Origin: Vulcanimicrobiota bacterium
GTDB taxonomy: Bacteria; Vulcanimicrobiota; Xenobia; Xenobiales; JADMJV01
Reading direction: 5' to 3'
DNA length: 64,000 nucleotides
Assembly (NCBI GenBank): GCA_023447635.1
Contig: JAEXNA010000217.1
Coordinates: forward strand, 1-64,000
Positions 44,268-53,292 of the stretch are shown piece by piece. The first letter of the stretch is position 1. Each line of letters begins with the position of its first letter. Below the pieces are notes generated by a model that saw only the letters and a program-made list of their open reading frames with translations, was not told the origin of the DNA and did not search any database. Both the position numbers and the translations under genes were made by a program.

Positions 44268-45056
44268 ATGGATACCAAGATCGCTTCGAACAAAGAACTC
44301 TGGGACAGCCGCGTGGCGGGGCATATGGCCTCAAAATTCTACGACATGGAGAGCTTTCGGGCGGGCCGGAACAGTCTGCCAGCGCACGACGTCGAGGTCA
44401 TGGGCTCGGTCGAGGGACTTTCACTTCTGCACTTGCAGTGCCACTTTGGGCAGGACACCCTTTCCTGGGCCCGCCTGGGGGCGCGCGTGACGGGAGTGGA
44501 TCTGTCGGACGCCGCGGTGGAGGCGGCGCGCGCTTTGAGCGACGAGTTAGGCATGGAGGCGCGCTTTCATCGTTCCAACGTGTTGGAGTATCTTCCGGAC
44601 CGGACCTACGACCGAGTCTATACATCTTACGGAGTCCTGGGATGGTTGCCGGACCTGAAGCCGTGGGCTCGCGTGGTGAGCCAGGCTCTGGCTCCAGGGG
44701 GAGAGTTCTTGCTGGCGGAGTTTCATCCGGTGCTGATGATGTACGACTTCCCCAGCCGAGCCTTGAAGTATGACTACTTTCATAAAGGTGGCGAGGAGAC
44801 GGTGACGGGAAGCTACGCCGACACGGATGACCAGACTGAGCGGGTGGAGTATTTCTGGTCTCACACCCTGGCGGATATTCTCACCCCTTTGCTGGCAGAA
44901 GGGCTGCGCCTGGTCGAGATCAAGGAGCTTCCCTGGTCCCCCTACGGGTGCTTCGACGGGATGGAAGAGCAGAGTCCGGGGCGCTGGGTTTATCCCGGAA
45001 GCCAGGTGCGGCTGCCTCATACGCTGGTGCTGAAGATGGCGAAGTCGAGTTGGTGA
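44268..45056 (+). CDS. SAM-dependent methyltransferase, small-molecule type
   Basis: 262 residues. The SAM-binding motif is LSLLHLQCHFGQDTLSWARLGARVTGVDLS; later motifs are YDRVYTSYGVLGWLPDL and LAPGGEFLLAEFHPV. This arrangement is typical of class I methyltransferases near YjhP/UbiE-like families. AAGGAG lies 8 bases before the ATG at 44268. The substrate is unknown. It is divergent from the secreted glycosidase-like gene. Confidence 0.9.
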   Translation: MDTKIASNKELWDSRVAGHMASKFYDMESFRAGRNSLPAHDVEVMGSVEGLSLLHLQCHFGQDTLSWARLGARVTGVDLSDAAVEAARALSDELGMEARFHRSNVLEYLPDRTYDRVYTSYGVLGWLPDLKPWARVVSQALAPGGEFLLAEFHPVLMMYDFPSRALKYDYFHKGGEETVTGSYADTDDQTERVEYFWSHTLADILTPLLAEGLRLVEIKELPWSPYGCFDGMEEQSPGRWVYPGSQVRLPHTLVLKMAKSSW

Positions 45057-45140
45057 ACGGATTCGACGACGCGTTAACAGAATGGTTACGTTTCAAGGGT
45101 GAACGATGGATTAGGATTCAAGCATAAGGAGATTTGAACT

Positions 45141-45644
45141 ATGCTTATATCCACATCCGGAGCCCGGCCCTCGGCACGTCCCGCCGTCGCCGGCGCTCCT
45201 GTTCGCAGTGAGGCCGCCGCGCAGGCGGGGCCCAGCGAGGTTTTTGACCGCCCTTCGGAGGCGCTGGTCACCCTGTACAGCCGCAACGACGAGGCCCGAA
45301 GCACCGGCTTGAAGGTTGCGAAGTCCGTGCTCGGCGGTGCGCTGGGCGGTGGGCTCGGAGCCTACGCCGGCCTCAGCACGGGCGTGGGCGCTGGACTTGC
45401 CGGTGCGGTCGTGATGGCTTTGCCCGGGGCTCTGGTTGGAGCCATCGGCGTCGGTGTCATCGCCGAGAAAATGGGCACTTCGGGGTCGGACACGGCGGGA
45501 GCCGCTCTGGCGGGTGGAGTGGTGGGCGCGCTGGGCGCTATCGCCGGCGGGGCCTATCTGGGCTCGCAGGTGGTGAGCACCGCTGCGGCGATCGGGATGG
45601 GTCTGGCCGGAGCCGCTGCCGGCGCGTATTACGCGTTCAGCTAG
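45141..45644 (+). CDS. Glycine-zipper membrane-inserting protein
   Basis: 167 residues. The start MLISTSGARPSARPAVAGAP is Ser/Pro/Ala-rich with no Sec signal. From residue 55 come five Gly/Ala-rich hydrophobic segments (VLGGALGGGLGAYAGLS, GAGLAGAVVMALPGALVG, GAALAGGVVGALGAIAGG) typical of glycine zippers that oligomerise in membranes. AAGGAG sits nine bases before the ATG. A terminator follows, so it is monocistronic. Its function is unknown; a holin-like or effector-like role is possible. Confidence 0.75.
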   Translation: MLISTSGARPSARPAVAGAPVRSEAAAQAGPSEVFDRPSEALVTLYSRNDEARSTGLKVAKSVLGGALGGGLGAYAGLSTGVGAGLAGAVVMALPGALVGAIGVGVIAEKMGTSGSDTAGAALAGGVVGALGAIAGGAYLGSQVVSTAAAIGMGLAGAAAGAYYAFS

Positions 45645-45660
45645 CCTCGCCGTCGAACTT

Positions 45661-45694
45661 GAAGCCCGCTTCCCCGGGGGGAGGTGGGCTTTTT
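45661..45694 (+). terminator. Terminator of the glycine-zipper gene
   Basis: AAGCCC (45662-45667) pairs with GGGCTT (45686-45691) across a GC-rich inner part, and five T end the element (45690-45694). Confidence 0.6.
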
Positions 45695-45747
45695 GCATGG
45701 GCGGGACGGCCTGAAGGTCGGGGGCTGGACGAGAGGAAGGGGAGGGG

Positions 45748-47097
45748 ATGAGTGGAGAGGCCGAACCGCCGGTCAGAGGCTGGAAAACGTGGCCGCGCAA
45801 CGTGCGGCTGTTCCTACTCTTTCGCGTCTTCTTCAACGCCCGTTACTACTACCCGGTCTTTGCTCTGCTGTTCCTGGACCTGGGGCTGAGCCTGGGCCAG
45901 TTCGCCATGGTCAACGCAATCTGGGCGGTGACCATCGTGACGCTCGAGGTGCCGTCGGGGGCGCTGGCCGATCTTTTGGGGCGCCGTAAACTGCTGCGCA
46001 TCGCGGCCGCCTTGATGGTGGTCGAGATGCTCTGCCTTCTGCTGCCGCGCTTCCAACCCGACCTGCTCCTGCTGGCGATCTGTATCAATCGGGCCTGCTC
46101 GGGCGCTGCCGAAGCGATGGCCAGCGGGTCCGACGAAGCGCTGGCTTACGACAGCCTTCCGCCCGAGCGTCAGAGCGAGTGGTCGACCGTGCTCGAAGTG
46201 CAGATGCGAGCCATGAACGGAGCCATGATGGTCGCCATGCTGGTGGGCGCCGCCTCCTACGACCCCGCCATCTGGGCGCGCTGGCTGCCGGAAGCCACCG
46301 CCCAGGGCGTGGCCGCGGTCGCGCCGATCGTGCTGACGTTTCTGCACGCGCTGGTCGTGGTGGGGGCGGTGGCGATGATGGAGGAGGCGCCGCTGGAAAG
46401 CCATCTGTCTCGCCGGGAAGCGATAGGGGCCGCCTACCGGCAGACCGCAGAGACCGTGCGCTGGCTGCTCGGGCAGCCTCGGGTCCGCGTCGTTATCCTG
46501 GCCGCAGTGCTGTTCGACCATCTGGCTCGTCAAGGTCTGGTGGTGTCGAGTGACTACCTGAACGCTATCGGGATTTCGAAGGCGTACCTGGGCCCTCTGG
46601 GCGCGCTGTCCGCTTTGCTGTCCTCGCTGTTCGCCGCTCCCCTGGCCAGGGCGGCCCAGCGCTGGAAGCCGTCGACTCTTTACTGGGTTCTATATCTTGC
46701 CCTGATGGTCGTCTCGTTCGGACTGGCTTATCCCACCCCGTACTGGAGCGCCGTGTGGATTCTGGCGCTAGGCCAGGTGGCGGGAGCGGTGGGCTATCTG
46801 ACCAGCCTTTACCTGAACCAACTGGTAGATTCGAAACGGCGCGCTACGCTGCTGAGCGTGAAGGGGTTGGCGATCAATATCGGTTACGGCTGGATCAGCG
46901 TGGCCTATGGCCTTTGGGTTGGTCGGACCGACGGGCAAGGCGGCCAACCCGCACCCGTCATCGGCGCCTTCGCGGCCTATCTCCCGTACCTGACCGTGCT
47001 GACGCTGCTCCTCGCAGTGGTCGCTCGACGCTCGCCCGGCATCAGCGGGAGCGAGGGCGGCTACGCCAAACCCGAACCCTCTAGTAAGGAGACTTGA
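45748..47097 (+). CDS. MFS transporter
   Basis: 449 residues, 12 predicted membrane helices. The motif A loop between helices 2 and 3 is LADLLGRRKLLRIAA, preceded by WAVTIVTLEVPSG, and a central hydrophilic loop joins the halves. The substrate is unknown. It reads convergently with a glycine-zipper gene and overlaps its 3' end by 17 bases. The ATG at 45748 follows AAGGGGAGGG. Confidence 0.9.
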   Translation: MSGEAEPPVRGWKTWPRNVRLFLLFRVFFNARYYYPVFALLFLDLGLSLGQFAMVNAIWAVTIVTLEVPSGALADLLGRRKLLRIAAALMVVEMLCLLLPRFQPDLLLLAICINRACSGAAEAMASGSDEALAYDSLPPERQSEWSTVLEVQMRAMNGAMMVAMLVGAASYDPAIWARWLPEATAQGVAAVAPIVLTFLHALVVVGAVAMMEEAPLESHLSRREAIGAAYRQTAETVRWLLGQPRVRVVILAAVLFDHLARQGLVVSSDYLNAIGISKAYLGPLGALSALLSSLFAAPLARAAQRWKPSTLYWVLYLALMVVSFGLAYPTPYWSAVWILALGQVAGAVGYLTSLYLNQLVDSKRRATLLSVKGLAINIGYGWISVAYGLWVGRTDGQGGQPAPVIGAFAAYLPYLTVLTLLLAVVARRSPGISGSEGGYAKPEPSSKET

Positions 47098-48112
47098 CCT
47101 GCTCGCCAGCGGCGATCTTCATCAGGACACCGCCGGCCACGCCCGCGACCAGTCCGGTCACCGCGCCGAGGCCAGCACCGATGGCGGCACCTTTGGCCGG
47201 GGTCAACCAGTGGCTGTTAGTGTTGGTGGTCACGGGCTGGTACCGACCGGTGAACACCGGGCGCACGATCTGCTCTCCGCCGTTCGAGAAGCGGGGCGAC
47301 CCCAGGAAGTCTTCCGGGAAATCGCTCATCCGAATGTTGAAGTCGCCCCAGCGGCCGTTCGAGACGTGGCGGGTCTGGGAATCCGAAGGGATGAAGCCCA
47401 GGCTGCGGTTCGCGTAAACCGGCTGCTGGTAGACCTGAGTAATGCTCTGGTTCTTATCGGCCGAGATCGATCCGACCCAGGCGCCTGCTCCCGCCCCAAT
47501 TAACGCTCCGGCGACCGTTCCGAGCAGTGGCGCCTTATCTGCGTTCTGGGCCATCTTTTTGCCCTGTTCGGTCTCCGGGACTCGAGGCGTTTCGCGCCAG
47601 GCGGCCGGTTCGTCGACGATCAGGTTGGTCAGCGAGGTGACCACGGCGCCCAGCAGCGCTCCGGCCCCTGCGCCTACGGCAAGTCCGGTGAGCGGTCCGA
47701 AGGAGGAGGTGTGTTGGAAAACCTTCTTCTGGTCCGTGTAGCCGGTGCGCTGGTCGGCGATGACCGGACTCCAGTCTTCCGACTCGTAGTGCCACTGCGT
47801 ATGAACCTGGGTGTTTCCGTCGGAATCCTGAGTGGTGTAGGTGGTGGTGTAGCTGTCGGCATCGTCGTAAGAGGCGCCGACCAGTACGGGACGCGTGATC
47901 TCACGCGTCGACGTCACCACCTCGACCTTATCGTTGGCCAGATTATGAGCACCCCACAGGAAACCTGCGGTCCCTCCCACGGCGGCTCCAACTCCGGCTC
48001 CAACCAGCGGCTTGGAAAGGCCGGCCTTACGGGCGTTATTGACCAGCGAGTCGCGAGCGACGTAGTCGGATTTGGTAGCGAGATGGCGGTTGAGGAACGA
48101 GCCGATGTTCAT
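47081..48112 (-). CDS. Glycine-zipper protein with three zipper blocks
   Basis: 343 residues, starting MNIGSFLNRHLATKSDYVARD. Gly/Ala zippers appear three times, at about 35-55 (LVGAGVGAAVGGTAGFLWG), 145-165 (GLAVGAGAGALLGAVV), 195-215 (GTVAGALIGAGAGAWVG), and again near the C-terminus (GAAIGAGLGAVTGLVAGVAG). Between them are polar stretches with repeated Tyr/Thr (YTTTYTTQDSDG) that look extracellular or surface-exposed. It has no Sec signal. The family is unknown. Related in style to the gene at 45141. Confidence 0.75.
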   Translation of the reverse strand: MNIGSFLNRHLATKSDYVARDSLVNNARKAGLSKPLVGAGVGAAVGGTAGFLWGAHNLANDKVEVVTSTREITRPVLVGASYDDADSYTTTYTTQDSDGNTQVHTQWHYESEDWSPVIADQRTGYTDQKKVFQHTSSFGPLTGLAVGAGAGALLGAVVTSLTNLIVDEPAAWRETPRVPETEQGKKMAQNADKAPLLGTVAGALIGAGAGAWVGSISADKNQSITQVYQQPVYANRSLGFIPSDSQTRHVSNGRWGDFNIRMSDFPEDFLGSPRFSNGGEQIVRPVFTGRYQPVTTNTNSHWLTPAKGAAIGAGLGAVTGLVAGVAGGVLMKIAAGEQVKSPY

Positions 48113-48238
48113 GACAGTCGCATTCTCTCATGCGAAGGGGTTAAATTTGTAAACGGCTTGAGAACAGGTCGCCAGCGGAGCGCGGATCAACGACGCTTTG
48201 GGGAAGGCGCGCTCGGTCATCGGGCGAAGGCGAACCCC

Positions 48239-49105
48239 ATGAAGATCACCTCCGCTCTCTTTGGCCTGGCCCTGCTGCTGGGAAGCGCCACCCCTCTGCT
48301 CGCTGAACCGGCCCCCACGGCCGCCGCGCCCGCCGCCTCGGCCTACCAGGCCGAAATGGAGGCCTGGGCCAAGAGCCGAGACGCCTGGTGGAGAAACCCG
48401 GACGGCTACCTGTCGCTGACTGCCTTGTACTGGCTGGACGAGACGCCCCGCAGCTTCAAAGGGGTTGGAGAGGCCCACCGCGAGGGAGAAGACGTGATCC
48501 TGAAGTTCGAAGACGGGGTGACCCTGGATGGTAAGCCGATCAAGGAGTATCGCGTCACCCCCGATATGCCACGGAACAAGCCGGACTTTCATCACGGCAC
48601 CAGCCATTTCTACGTGAACCGCCACGGGAAGAAGATCGGGATTCGGGTGAAAGACCCCAACTCGAAGATCCTGAAAGACTTCCAGAGCATGCAGAGCTTC
48701 CCGGTCGACCCTTCGTGGCGCATCATCGGGCGGTTCGAGGCGGCCGAAGCCACCATCCCCGTCGCCTCGGTGGTGGATGAGACGACCTCGGAGTCGTCGC
48801 CCGGCTACGCCGTCTTTGATCGCGACGGAAAGACCTACAAGCTTCGTCTGATGGGCGATGTGAAAGACCCCGCCTATTTCCTGGTCTTTTCGGACGAGAC
48901 CGCCGGGAAGACCACCTACTCGGCTTGCCGCTTTCTGGACGTGGAAAAGGCCGCCGATGGAACCCTGATCTTGGACTTTAACAAGTCCGAGAACCCGCCG
49001 TGCTCGGTGACCCCGTTCGCCACCTGTCCGCTGCCTCCGCAGGGGAACGTCCTTCCGTTCGAGGTGCCGGTCGGGGAGAAGGTCCCCCCCACGGCCGCTC
49101 ACTAA
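48239..49105 (+). CDS. Secreted DUF1684 protein
   Basis: 288 residues with a signal peptide (MKITSALFGLALLLGSATPLLA). The pattern is that of DUF1684: WWRNPDGYLSLTALYWLDE, IGIRVKDPNS, the DPSWRIIGRFE stretch, and the conserved end TTYSACRFLDVE, LDFNKSENPPCSVTPFATCPLPP. The function of the family is not established. I chose the ATG at 48239; a longer frame to 47711 crosses the upstream gene. Confidence 0.9.
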   Translation: MKITSALFGLALLLGSATPLLAEPAPTAAAPAASAYQAEMEAWAKSRDAWWRNPDGYLSLTALYWLDETPRSFKGVGEAHREGEDVILKFEDGVTLDGKPIKEYRVTPDMPRNKPDFHHGTSHFYVNRHGKKIGIRVKDPNSKILKDFQSMQSFPVDPSWRIIGRFEAAEATIPVASVVDETTSESSPGYAVFDRDGKTYKLRLMGDVKDPAYFLVFSDETAGKTTYSACRFLDVEKAADGTLILDFNKSENPPCSVTPFATCPLPPQGNVLPFEVPVGEKVPPTAAH

Positions 49106-49110
49106 CGCTC

Positions 49111-50145
49111 TTGACCGGCAAAGTCTTGATATCGGTCGACCCCGGGTCGGCCGACCTTTTTTTTCGCGAGGTCAAAGAGAGCGCTCTGGCGCGCCCGCTG
49201 GGCCGACTCGATGAGTGGCATCACCTTTGCCACCTCGACGAGGGGTTCGAAGCGCTGTTCTGGCTGCATCGCTTTCCCGTTCAGGTCGAGTGGGAGTGGT
49301 CGGGCGATACTCTAGAGTCACTGCTCGAGCAGCCGTGGTACGACCTGGATTCGGGCTGGCTGGGGGAACGTCCGTTTGGCATCCAGGTGGGCTCGAACCA
49401 GCGCTGGGATTGGAGCTTCGCCGATCTGGCCCAGCGTCTGAAAGAGCAGTTGGGGCTGCCGGAGGAGCGGTTCCGACCGCGCCTGCCGGAGAGGGTTCTG
49501 TCGGTCTTCTTGCACCGCGCTGGCGGCCGCACCACGGTTTACGCCGGGATCTCCTCGACGGGCGAAAACCTGTCGGCCTGGGCCTCGGGCCAGTGTCGGA
49601 TCCCTCGTGATGAGGCGTCGGTCAGCCGCGCCGAGGCGAAACTGCAAGAGGCGTATGAAGCTTTCCTACTCCCATCCCTTCCTACCGGGGGACAAGCTCT
49701 GGACCTGGGGGCGGCGCCAGGCGGGTGGACTCGCGTCCTGGCTCAGAAGGGGTTCAGGGTCGATGCGGTCGATCCGGCGGATCTGGATCCGCGAGTGTTG
49801 GCGCTCGACGGGGTCAAGCATCACCGCGAGACGGCAGGAAGCTTTTTAGGACAGCGCAAGTCGGCCCATTACGATCTGATGGTCAGCGACATGAAAATGG
49901 ACGCCGCGATGGCAGCCTCTCTGCTGGTCCGTCACGCCAACTGCTTGAAGCGGGAGGGCGGTCTGCTTCTGAGTACCCTGAAATTAGGAAAGGGCCCGGT
50001 CGCGTACGACCAGGCCCGTGAGGCGTTGCAGCGCCTGGGAGAGAGATACCAGGTGCTGGCGGCTCGCCAACTTTATTTCAACCGTTCGGAGATCACCGTG
50101 CTGGCCCGCCCTCTCGCCAAGAGAGAGCGCAGCCGCAAAGGTTAG
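49111..50145 (+). CDS. RlmM-like FtsJ-fold rRNA methyltransferase
   Basis: About 344 residues. The SAM motif is ALDLGAAPGGWTRVLAQ and the later acidic DVDPADL-like VDAVDPADL; the catalytic Lys-Asp-Lys set fits VSDMKMD and LLSTLKLGKG. An N-terminal THUMP-like region (about 1-170) is beta-rich. This resembles the 23S rRNA C2498 2'-O-methyltransferase RlmM group. The TTG at 49111 is my start, 5 bases after the DUF1684 stop; no Shine-Dalgarno is present. It converges with a DNA methylase, the stops sharing TTAG. Confidence 0.8.
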   Translation: MTGKVLISVDPGSADLFFREVKESALARPLGRLDEWHHLCHLDEGFEALFWLHRFPVQVEWEWSGDTLESLLEQPWYDLDSGWLGERPFGIQVGSNQRWDWSFADLAQRLKEQLGLPEERFRPRLPERVLSVFLHRAGGRTTVYAGISSTGENLSAWASGQCRIPRDEASVSRAEAKLQEAYEAFLLPSLPTGGQALDLGAAPGGWTRVLAQKGFRVDAVDPADLDPRVLALDGVKHHRETAGSFLGQRKSAHYDLMVSDMKMDAAMAASLLVRHANCLKREGGLLLSTLKLGKGPVAYDQAREALQRLGERYQVLAARQLYFNRSEITVLARPLAKRERSRKG

Positions 50146-51026
50146 TCTTTCTTGAAGATCATGACGTATTCATGTTTGAACACGTAAAGGCCGTTGCGCA
50201 GAGCGCGATAGCGCCAGAGGTTGTTGTTCTTGCCTTTGGCCTTCTCGTTGCCCTGAATGTCCTTGATGTTGATGGCGCGCAGGGTCAGACCGCACGAGCG
50301 CATCACATCCATACATTCGAAGGCTAGCGGGACCCATTCGCCCCCGGCGTATTTGTCGCCGATGACCAGGGTCATGAATTTGCCCGATTCCAGCAGTTCC
50401 ACGCCGTTGCGCACCACGCCCTCGAACGCTTCCAGGAAGCCGTCCAGCGTCTCGAAGGACGAGAGGTCGCGCTCGTCTTCGCCGTCGGTGAACTCGATGA
50501 TGTCCCAGTAGGGCGGGTGCAGCAGCACGTGGTCAACCTGCTCGCGGCCCAGCGGTTGAAGGGCGCTTTTGACCTTATCGACCACGGACTTACAGGACGA
50601 GTCGCCGTTGACGATGGTGGTCTGCACGTCCTCGGGGTTCTCCGCCTCGTTCAGGCGCTCGCCGGCCTCCTGGCAGACGCTGGGCTGAAGTTCGATTCCT
50701 ACGCCGTGGCGGCCCAGGCGGCGGCACTCGATCAGCGTGGTGGCCATCCCGCAAAACATGTCCAGCACCACGTCGTTCGACTTGGTGAAACGGCGCAGGA
50801 TCTGCTCCGGGATCTGAGGCACGAAGTTGCCGTGATAATCGCCCTTATGAACGCTGGAGCGGCTGCGAGAGCCTAGCGACCAGAGGCTGTCGGTGATCAG
50901 CTCGGGGTAGCTTTTCCAGTTCTTGAGATCGAGATCGTGAAACTTAGAGCGAAAAGTAGGCCGTTCGGCGCGGATCGGACCGGCTTCGGCGCGAAGCGGC
51001 TTCTTTTTGGCTGACGATTGTGACAA
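50142..51026 (-). CDS. Orphan DNA N4/N6 methyltransferase-like protein
   Basis: 294 residues. SAM binding is DVVLDMFCGMATTLIECRRL (motif I at about 86-105) and the catalytic motif IV is HPPYW at 170-174. Its first residue is His where most N4-cytosine or N6-adenine methylases have Asp, Asn or Ser. YKH-like C-terminal YRALRNGLYVFKHEYVMIF is typical. The start is TTG at 51026 with GGGAGGA 5-6 bases upstream; a frame to 51200 is open but Ser/Arg-rich and unsupported. No restriction gene is adjacent, so it may be a solitary regulatory methylase or act on RNA. Confidence 0.8.
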   Translation of the reverse strand: MSQSSAKKKPLRAEAGPIRAERPTFRSKFHDLDLKNWKSYPELITDSLWSLGSRSRSSVHKGDYHGNFVPQIPEQILRRFTKSNDVVLDMFCGMATTLIECRRLGRHGVGIELQPSVCQEAGERLNEAENPEDVQTTIVNGDSSCKSVVDKVKSALQPLGREQVDHVLLHPPYWDIIEFTDGEDERDLSSFETLDGFLEAFEGVVRNGVELLESGKFMTLVIGDKYAGGEWVPLAFECMDVMRSCGLTLRAINIKDIQGNEKAKGKNNNLWRYRALRNGLYVFKHEYVMIFKKD

Positions 51027-51224
51027 GGCATCCTCCCTGATGGCACGGGCCTCGATGACCGAGGGGACCGGCTGGAAGCTCGTGGTGAGCTCCTGGGGGA
51101 AACTTGAATGCGATTCACTGCGTTCCCTGGTACGAAAGCGAAAAGAAGGCGAACGAGCGCTCTCTCCCGGAGGGTGAGGGGCTTGTCCGCCTTCTTGCAA
51201 GACAGGTCTAAAAGTTCGGCGCCT

Positions 51225-51320
51225 TTATCCGCGAGTGCGGACGGACTCGAAGTAGAGTCGCAGAGCGTCGAGGTTGGACGGTCCACAGAGCGTGAGCTCG
51301 GACCGATTGTTCTCGTGCAT
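51225..51320 (-). CDS. Possible 31-residue peptide with strong ribosome site
   Basis: An ATG at 51320 preceded by AGGAGG and TTTT opens a short frame reading MHENNRSELTLCGPSNLDAL and on to LYFESVRTRG. The near-perfect Shine-Dalgarno is stronger than most in the window. It lies upstream of the DNA methylase on the same strand with a 200-base gap. It may be a real small protein or a leader peptide; nothing else supports it. Confidence 0.45.
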   Translation of the reverse strand: MHENNRSELTLCGPSNLDALRLYFESVRTRG

Positions 51321-51534
51321 AAAACCTCCTGATGGATTCTGCCCGAAGAGCTTACCCTGCACGGCGGTTGTCGCCGTGTCCCTTGTAAGCGTTAGACCCG
51401 TCTTCGGATGGAGGGCGAGAAGCGATGAGGCCTCTCGATCTCGTGGGCGCATTCTATGCTGTGACGGGAGACGATTCTATGACAAAGGTGTGAACGGATA
51501 ACCACATCGGTTCACAAGTCCGCCCGGTCCCCAC

Positions 51535-51792
51535 TCATGGGACCGGACGCAAGAAGCCCATCGCGTTCTGCGACGGGCTTCCTGGCCTGATTTCAGGGAA
51601 AAAAATTAGAGGGCAGATGACTCGCTGGCGATGTGTCCGTGTTTGCATCGTCGCCCAACCCACTTCCGTCTCCGTCGGCGAAGGGTCGCCTGGATCGAGA
51701 GGAAGAACCTCGGTAGTCATACTGCCCACTAACTCATCTCCCGCTCCCCACCATGCTAAACCCTCGGTGGGAAGAATTGGTAGATTTGTCAT
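51535..51792 (-). CDS. Doubtful short frame, 85 residues
   Basis: The frame begins MTNLPILPTEGLAWWGAGDE and includes ELVGSMTTEVLPLDPGDPSP. No clear ribosome site precedes it, and it runs through a hairpin (51547-51583) near its end, so it is weakly supported. The hairpin reads AAGCCCATCGC/GCGACGGGCTT on the plus strand. The rest of the 51321-51858 gap shows no gene. Confidence 0.2.
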   Translation of the reverse strand: MTNLPILPTEGLAWWGAGDELVGSMTTEVLPLDPGDPSPTETEVGWATMQTRTHRQRVICPLIFFPEIRPGSPSQNAMGFLRPVP

Positions 51793-51858
51793 AACATAGA
51801 GTTCGCCCCCTAGGAGGAACGGGTCCGATAGGGTGGGGAGGGTAGGGTTTAGCGTTTT

Positions 51859-52737
51859 CTAGGACTGGCAGCGCGCACACCAGGTGGTGGTTCGGCCCGC
51901 GAAAACGCCTTTGCGCAGCTCTTCTCCGCAGACCAGGCAGGCTTGACCGTAACGCCCGTAAGCCTGCAGCCCCTCCTGGTTATAGCCGGTCTGGCCAGTA
52001 CCGCTGACGAAGTCGCGCAGGGTGGTGCCGCCAGCCTCTAACCCCTTATGCAGAACGGTGGGGATAGCCTGGACCAAACGATCCAGTGCCTGGCCTCGCA
52101 CGCGATAGGCGCCGCGCCCGGGGCGGATACCCGAGAGGAAAAGGGCCTCATCCACGTAGATGTTGCCCAATCCCGCCAGGAACGCCTGATCCAATAGCGC
52201 GGCTTTGATGGGAGTTTTCCGTGTCATCAACCCGGCCGCCACGTAGTTGTGTTGGTAGTCCGTGCTCAATGGGTCGACTCCCAGGCCGAAGCGGGCCACG
52301 ATGTCGTCGCGACGCGTTTCTGGGATGGCGTAGACGCGGCCAAATTTTCGGATGTCTCGGTAGTGCAGTTCCACTTCGTCGTCGAGATAGAAGCTGATAT
52401 GGGTATGTTTGTCGGGAGCGTGCTGCAGGGTGCGCTCTAATCCGGTCTTCTCGTGGCGAGTGAACTCCGTGTCGGCTCGGTCGGGGAGTCGAACGGTGAG
52501 TTGTCCCGTCATGCCGAGGTGCACTATCAGCGAGCCTTCGAGAAAGGGGAAATAGAGCAGCTTCCCGTGTCGCTCCAGAGCGGCGAAGGTCTGCCCTTCC
52601 AACGCTTCTTTCAGTAACCCCACCGACTGCCCGCGCAAGACGTAGGGGTCGCGGACTTCGACGCGCTGGATGCGGCGGCCGGGAAGATGGTCGAGCAGGC
52701 TACGGCGGACGGTCTCCACCTCGGGCAGTTCGGGCAT
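51859..52737 (-). CDS. mutM: Formamidopyrimidine-DNA glycosylase
   Basis: 292 residues. The catalytic N-terminus is PELPEVETVRRSL (Pro nucleophile after Met removal, Glu3). Further marks are the HLGMTGQL loop, KAALLDQAFLAGLGNIYVDEALF (the helix-two-turn-helix), and the C-terminal zinc finger CLVCGEELRKGVFAGRTTTWCARCQ shortened here as CxxC...CxxC. It excises oxidised guanine. It is slightly longer than E. coli Fpg, with an insert after residue 85. Divergent from the HIT gene. Confidence 0.97.
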   Translation of the reverse strand: MPELPEVETVRRSLLDHLPGRRIQRVEVRDPYVLRGQSVGLLKEALEGQTFAALERHGKLLYFPFLEGSLIVHLGMTGQLTVRLPDRADTEFTRHEKTGLERTLQHAPDKHTHISFYLDDEVELHYRDIRKFGRVYAIPETRRDDIVARFGLGVDPLSTDYQHNYVAAGLMTRKTPIKAALLDQAFLAGLGNIYVDEALFLSGIRPGRGAYRVRGQALDRLVQAIPTVLHKGLEAGGTTLRDFVSGTGQTGYNQEGLQAYGRYGQACLVCGEELRKGVFAGRTTTWCARCQS

Positions 52738-52850
52738 AGGGCGTTCTTTGCTGTGGAGGCGGGAGAGTCCCCTCGCCCTGACCTCGAGGCGGTTCGTGTC
52801 CCGGAAAGCGAGGCAGGGGAGTCCAGGACGCTGGCTACGAAGGGCGGGCT

Positions 52851-53249
52851 ATGAGTACCGTGTTCACCAAGATTATAACGGGAGAGTGGCCCGGCCACTT
52901 CATCTACCGCGACGAACTCTGCGCGGTGTTCCTCTCTATCAATCCGATCCGGCCCGGCCACGCGCTGGTTGTCCCGATCGTCGAAGTGTCGCATTGGGTC
53001 GACCTCGAGCCTGACCTGAACGCTCACCTGATGAGGGTCGCGCAGAAGGTCGGCAAAGCTCAGATGAGCGTCTTTGCCCCCGAGCGGATCGGTATGATCG
53101 TGGCCGGCTTTGAAGTGCCGCATACCCACCTTCATGTCGTGCCCATCGATCACGAGGGACAACTTAGCTTTGCCAACGCCGCCCGCTCGGTCGAGAGTTC
53201 GGAGCTAGCCGAGATCGCCAGGCGCCTGGCCGAAGCGTTGCCCACTTAA
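52851..53249 (+). CDS. HIT-family (histidine triad) hydrolase
   Basis: 132 residues. The triad is HTHLHVVP near residue 84-91, with RDELCAVFLSINPIRPGHALVVP ahead of it, shown here in its conserved parts CAVFLSINP and GHALVVP. HIT proteins hydrolyse nucleoside phosphoramidates or dinucleotides. The ATG at 52851 lies 114 bases after the divergent mutM start. The product is cytoplasmic. Function beyond family is unknown. Confidence 0.93.
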   Translation: MSTVFTKIITGEWPGHFIYRDELCAVFLSINPIRPGHALVVPIVEVSHWVDLEPDLNAHLMRVAQKVGKAQMSVFAPERIGMIVAGFEVPHTHLHVVPIDHEGQLSFANAARSVESSELAEIARRLAEALPT

Positions 53250-53292
53250 GACCCGAGAGAGGGGCTGACCTGATTATGCGAAAGACAGGACT

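Noticed and set aside
50897..51286. 129-codon minus frame upstream of the DNA methylase (MDRPTSTLCDS...)
   Set aside because: Overlaps the methylase start; Arg/Ser/Pro-rich later part looks like noncoding translation, and the AGGAGG-led ATG is in another frame.
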